Positions 63,557 to 64,000 of a stretch of DNA of 64,000 nucleotides are shown one piece after another. Below the pieces are notes generated by a model that had not been told where the DNA came from, ran no database searches, and worked only from the letters and a program-made list of their open reading frames with translations. The translations under genes and the position numbers were made by a program. Every line of letters begins with the position of its first letter. Within the stretch, counting starts at the first letter, position 1. The stretch is from Hymenobacter monticola (GTDB taxonomy: Bacteria; Bacteroidota; Bacteroidia; Cytophagales; Hymenobacteraceae). The stretch spans positions 2,232,001 through 2,296,000 of the forward strand of contig NZ_CP094534.1 in the NCBI RefSeq assembly GCF_022811645.1. Direction: 5' to 3'.

Positions 63557-63572
63557 GCGCGTTTTAGGTTAG

Positions 63573-64000
63573 TTAGAGAACGTCGAGGATTTCCACGTCA
63601 AACATCAGGGCCGAATCTGGCGGAATGCCCGTGACGCCATTTGGGCCGTAAGCCAGGCGCGACGGCACCAGCAGCAGCTTGCGGTCGCCCTTGCGCATGA
63701 GGAGCAAGCCTTCGTTGAAGCCGGCAATGCCCCCGCTGCCCCCCGTGAAGACCACGCAGCCGCACTGCGTCTTGTTGTCGGCCGAGTTGTCGAAGATGGT
63801 GCCCTGGGGGTAACTGGGGTTGCCGGCAGAAGCCGGGTAGCCCGAAGAGGTGCCGGGGTTGGCGCCGTTGCTCAGGAAACGGCCTACGTATTTCAACCGC
63901 ACCTGCGCGCCTTTGGTCACCTGCGGGCCCGTGCCGTCAACGATGGGCACCAGATACAGGCCCGAGTTGGTGCGCGTGGCGATGGCCAGCAACCGGTTAC
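63573..64000 (-). CDS. FKBP-type peptidyl-prolyl isomerase, C-terminal part (cut by window end)
   Basis: The frame is open to the window end, so the N-terminus is missing; about 142 residues are visible. They form a complete FKBP domain: AQVRLKYVGRFLSNGAN, GTIFDNSADN, GIAGFNEGLLLMRKGDRKLL, LVPSRLAYGPNG and SALMFDVEILDV. An insert with CGCVVF lies in the bulge region. It is the first gene of the three-FKBP run and probably co-transcribed with the others. Confidence 0.9.
   Translation of the reverse strand, partial: NRLLAIATRTNSGLYLVPIVDGTGPQVTKGAQVRLKYVGRFLSNGANPGTSSGYPASAGNPSYPQGTIFDNSADNKTQCGCVVFTGGSGGIAGFNEGLLLMRKGDRKLLLVPSRLAYGPNGVTGIPPDSALMFDVEILDVL

Overview
The window looks like chromosomal DNA of a high-GC member of the Bacteroidota, most likely a Hymenobacter-like member of the Cytophagales. 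This rests on the 16S sequence, the TAnnTTTG-type promoters (three stacked in front of the rRNA operon), a T9SS component next to recO (PorZ-like), PorT-type outer-membrane barrels, DUF2480, and the general lack of strong Shine-Dalgarno sites. No phage, IS element or CRISPR array is visible.

Layout. 1-5.6 kb: a hexuronate catabolic cluster (uxaA end, uxaC, kdgK, kdgA, exuT) that takes up glucuronate/galacturonate and converts them to pyruvate and glyceraldehyde-3-phosphate. 5.6-10.3 kb: a DUF4440 protein, fructose-1,6-bisphosphatase, a double alpha/beta-hydrolase protein and a Gfo/Idh/MocA oxidoreductase. 10.7-16.3 kb: one very large secreted protein of unknown function with a lysine-rich tail carrying three DPFG motifs. 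16.5-20.1 kb: plsY, a tiny membrane ORF, a tandem pair of related secreted proteins and an M20 dipeptidase. 20.1-23.2 kb: four consecutive minus-strand outer-membrane beta-barrel paralogues, most followed by their own terminator. 23.8-25.7 kb: a PagL-like lipid A deacylase and a membrane protein. 25.75-32.8 kb: a minus-strand run with yifB, gmhA, an MsbA-like ABC exporter, small unknowns and a Wzi/RemB-like outer-membrane protein, suggesting an envelope polysaccharide/LPS theme. 33-37.5 kb: upp, a small membrane protein, a DEAD-box helicase, tRNA-His, a PfkB kinase and a disordered protein. 37.6-45.3 kb: M61 peptidase, rpmH-rnpA-S41 protease, a membrane protein overlapping tsaB, DUF2480 and an APC permease. 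45.4-48.1 kb: a lipoprotein and a class-A-beta-lactamase-like serine hydrolase. 48.2-53.9 kb: a full rRNA operon (16S, tRNA-Ile, 23S, 5S). 54-64 kb: rodA, a polytopic membrane protein coupled to a Pro/Ala-rich cytoplasmic protein, ferredoxin, tdk, porZ, recO and three tandem FKBP-type prolyl isomerases, the last cut by the window end.

The most distinctive non-coding signal is a large number of long, near-perfect intergenic inverted repeats. At least three (593-694, 2277-2378, 35826-35924) are one ~100-bp family with similar arms and loops. Others (6083-6150, 16302-16470, 18562-18659, 34286-34366, 39633-39714, 61181-61257) have unrelated sequences but similar architecture. One runs over the porZ stop codon and another supplies the start and first residues of RnpA. 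A 21-bp tandem array (43801-43947, with diverged units upstream) abuts the promoter of the APC permease. No defence or mobile system was found. The best candidates for undescribed biology are the giant DPFG-tail protein, the hairpin families and the minisatellite.
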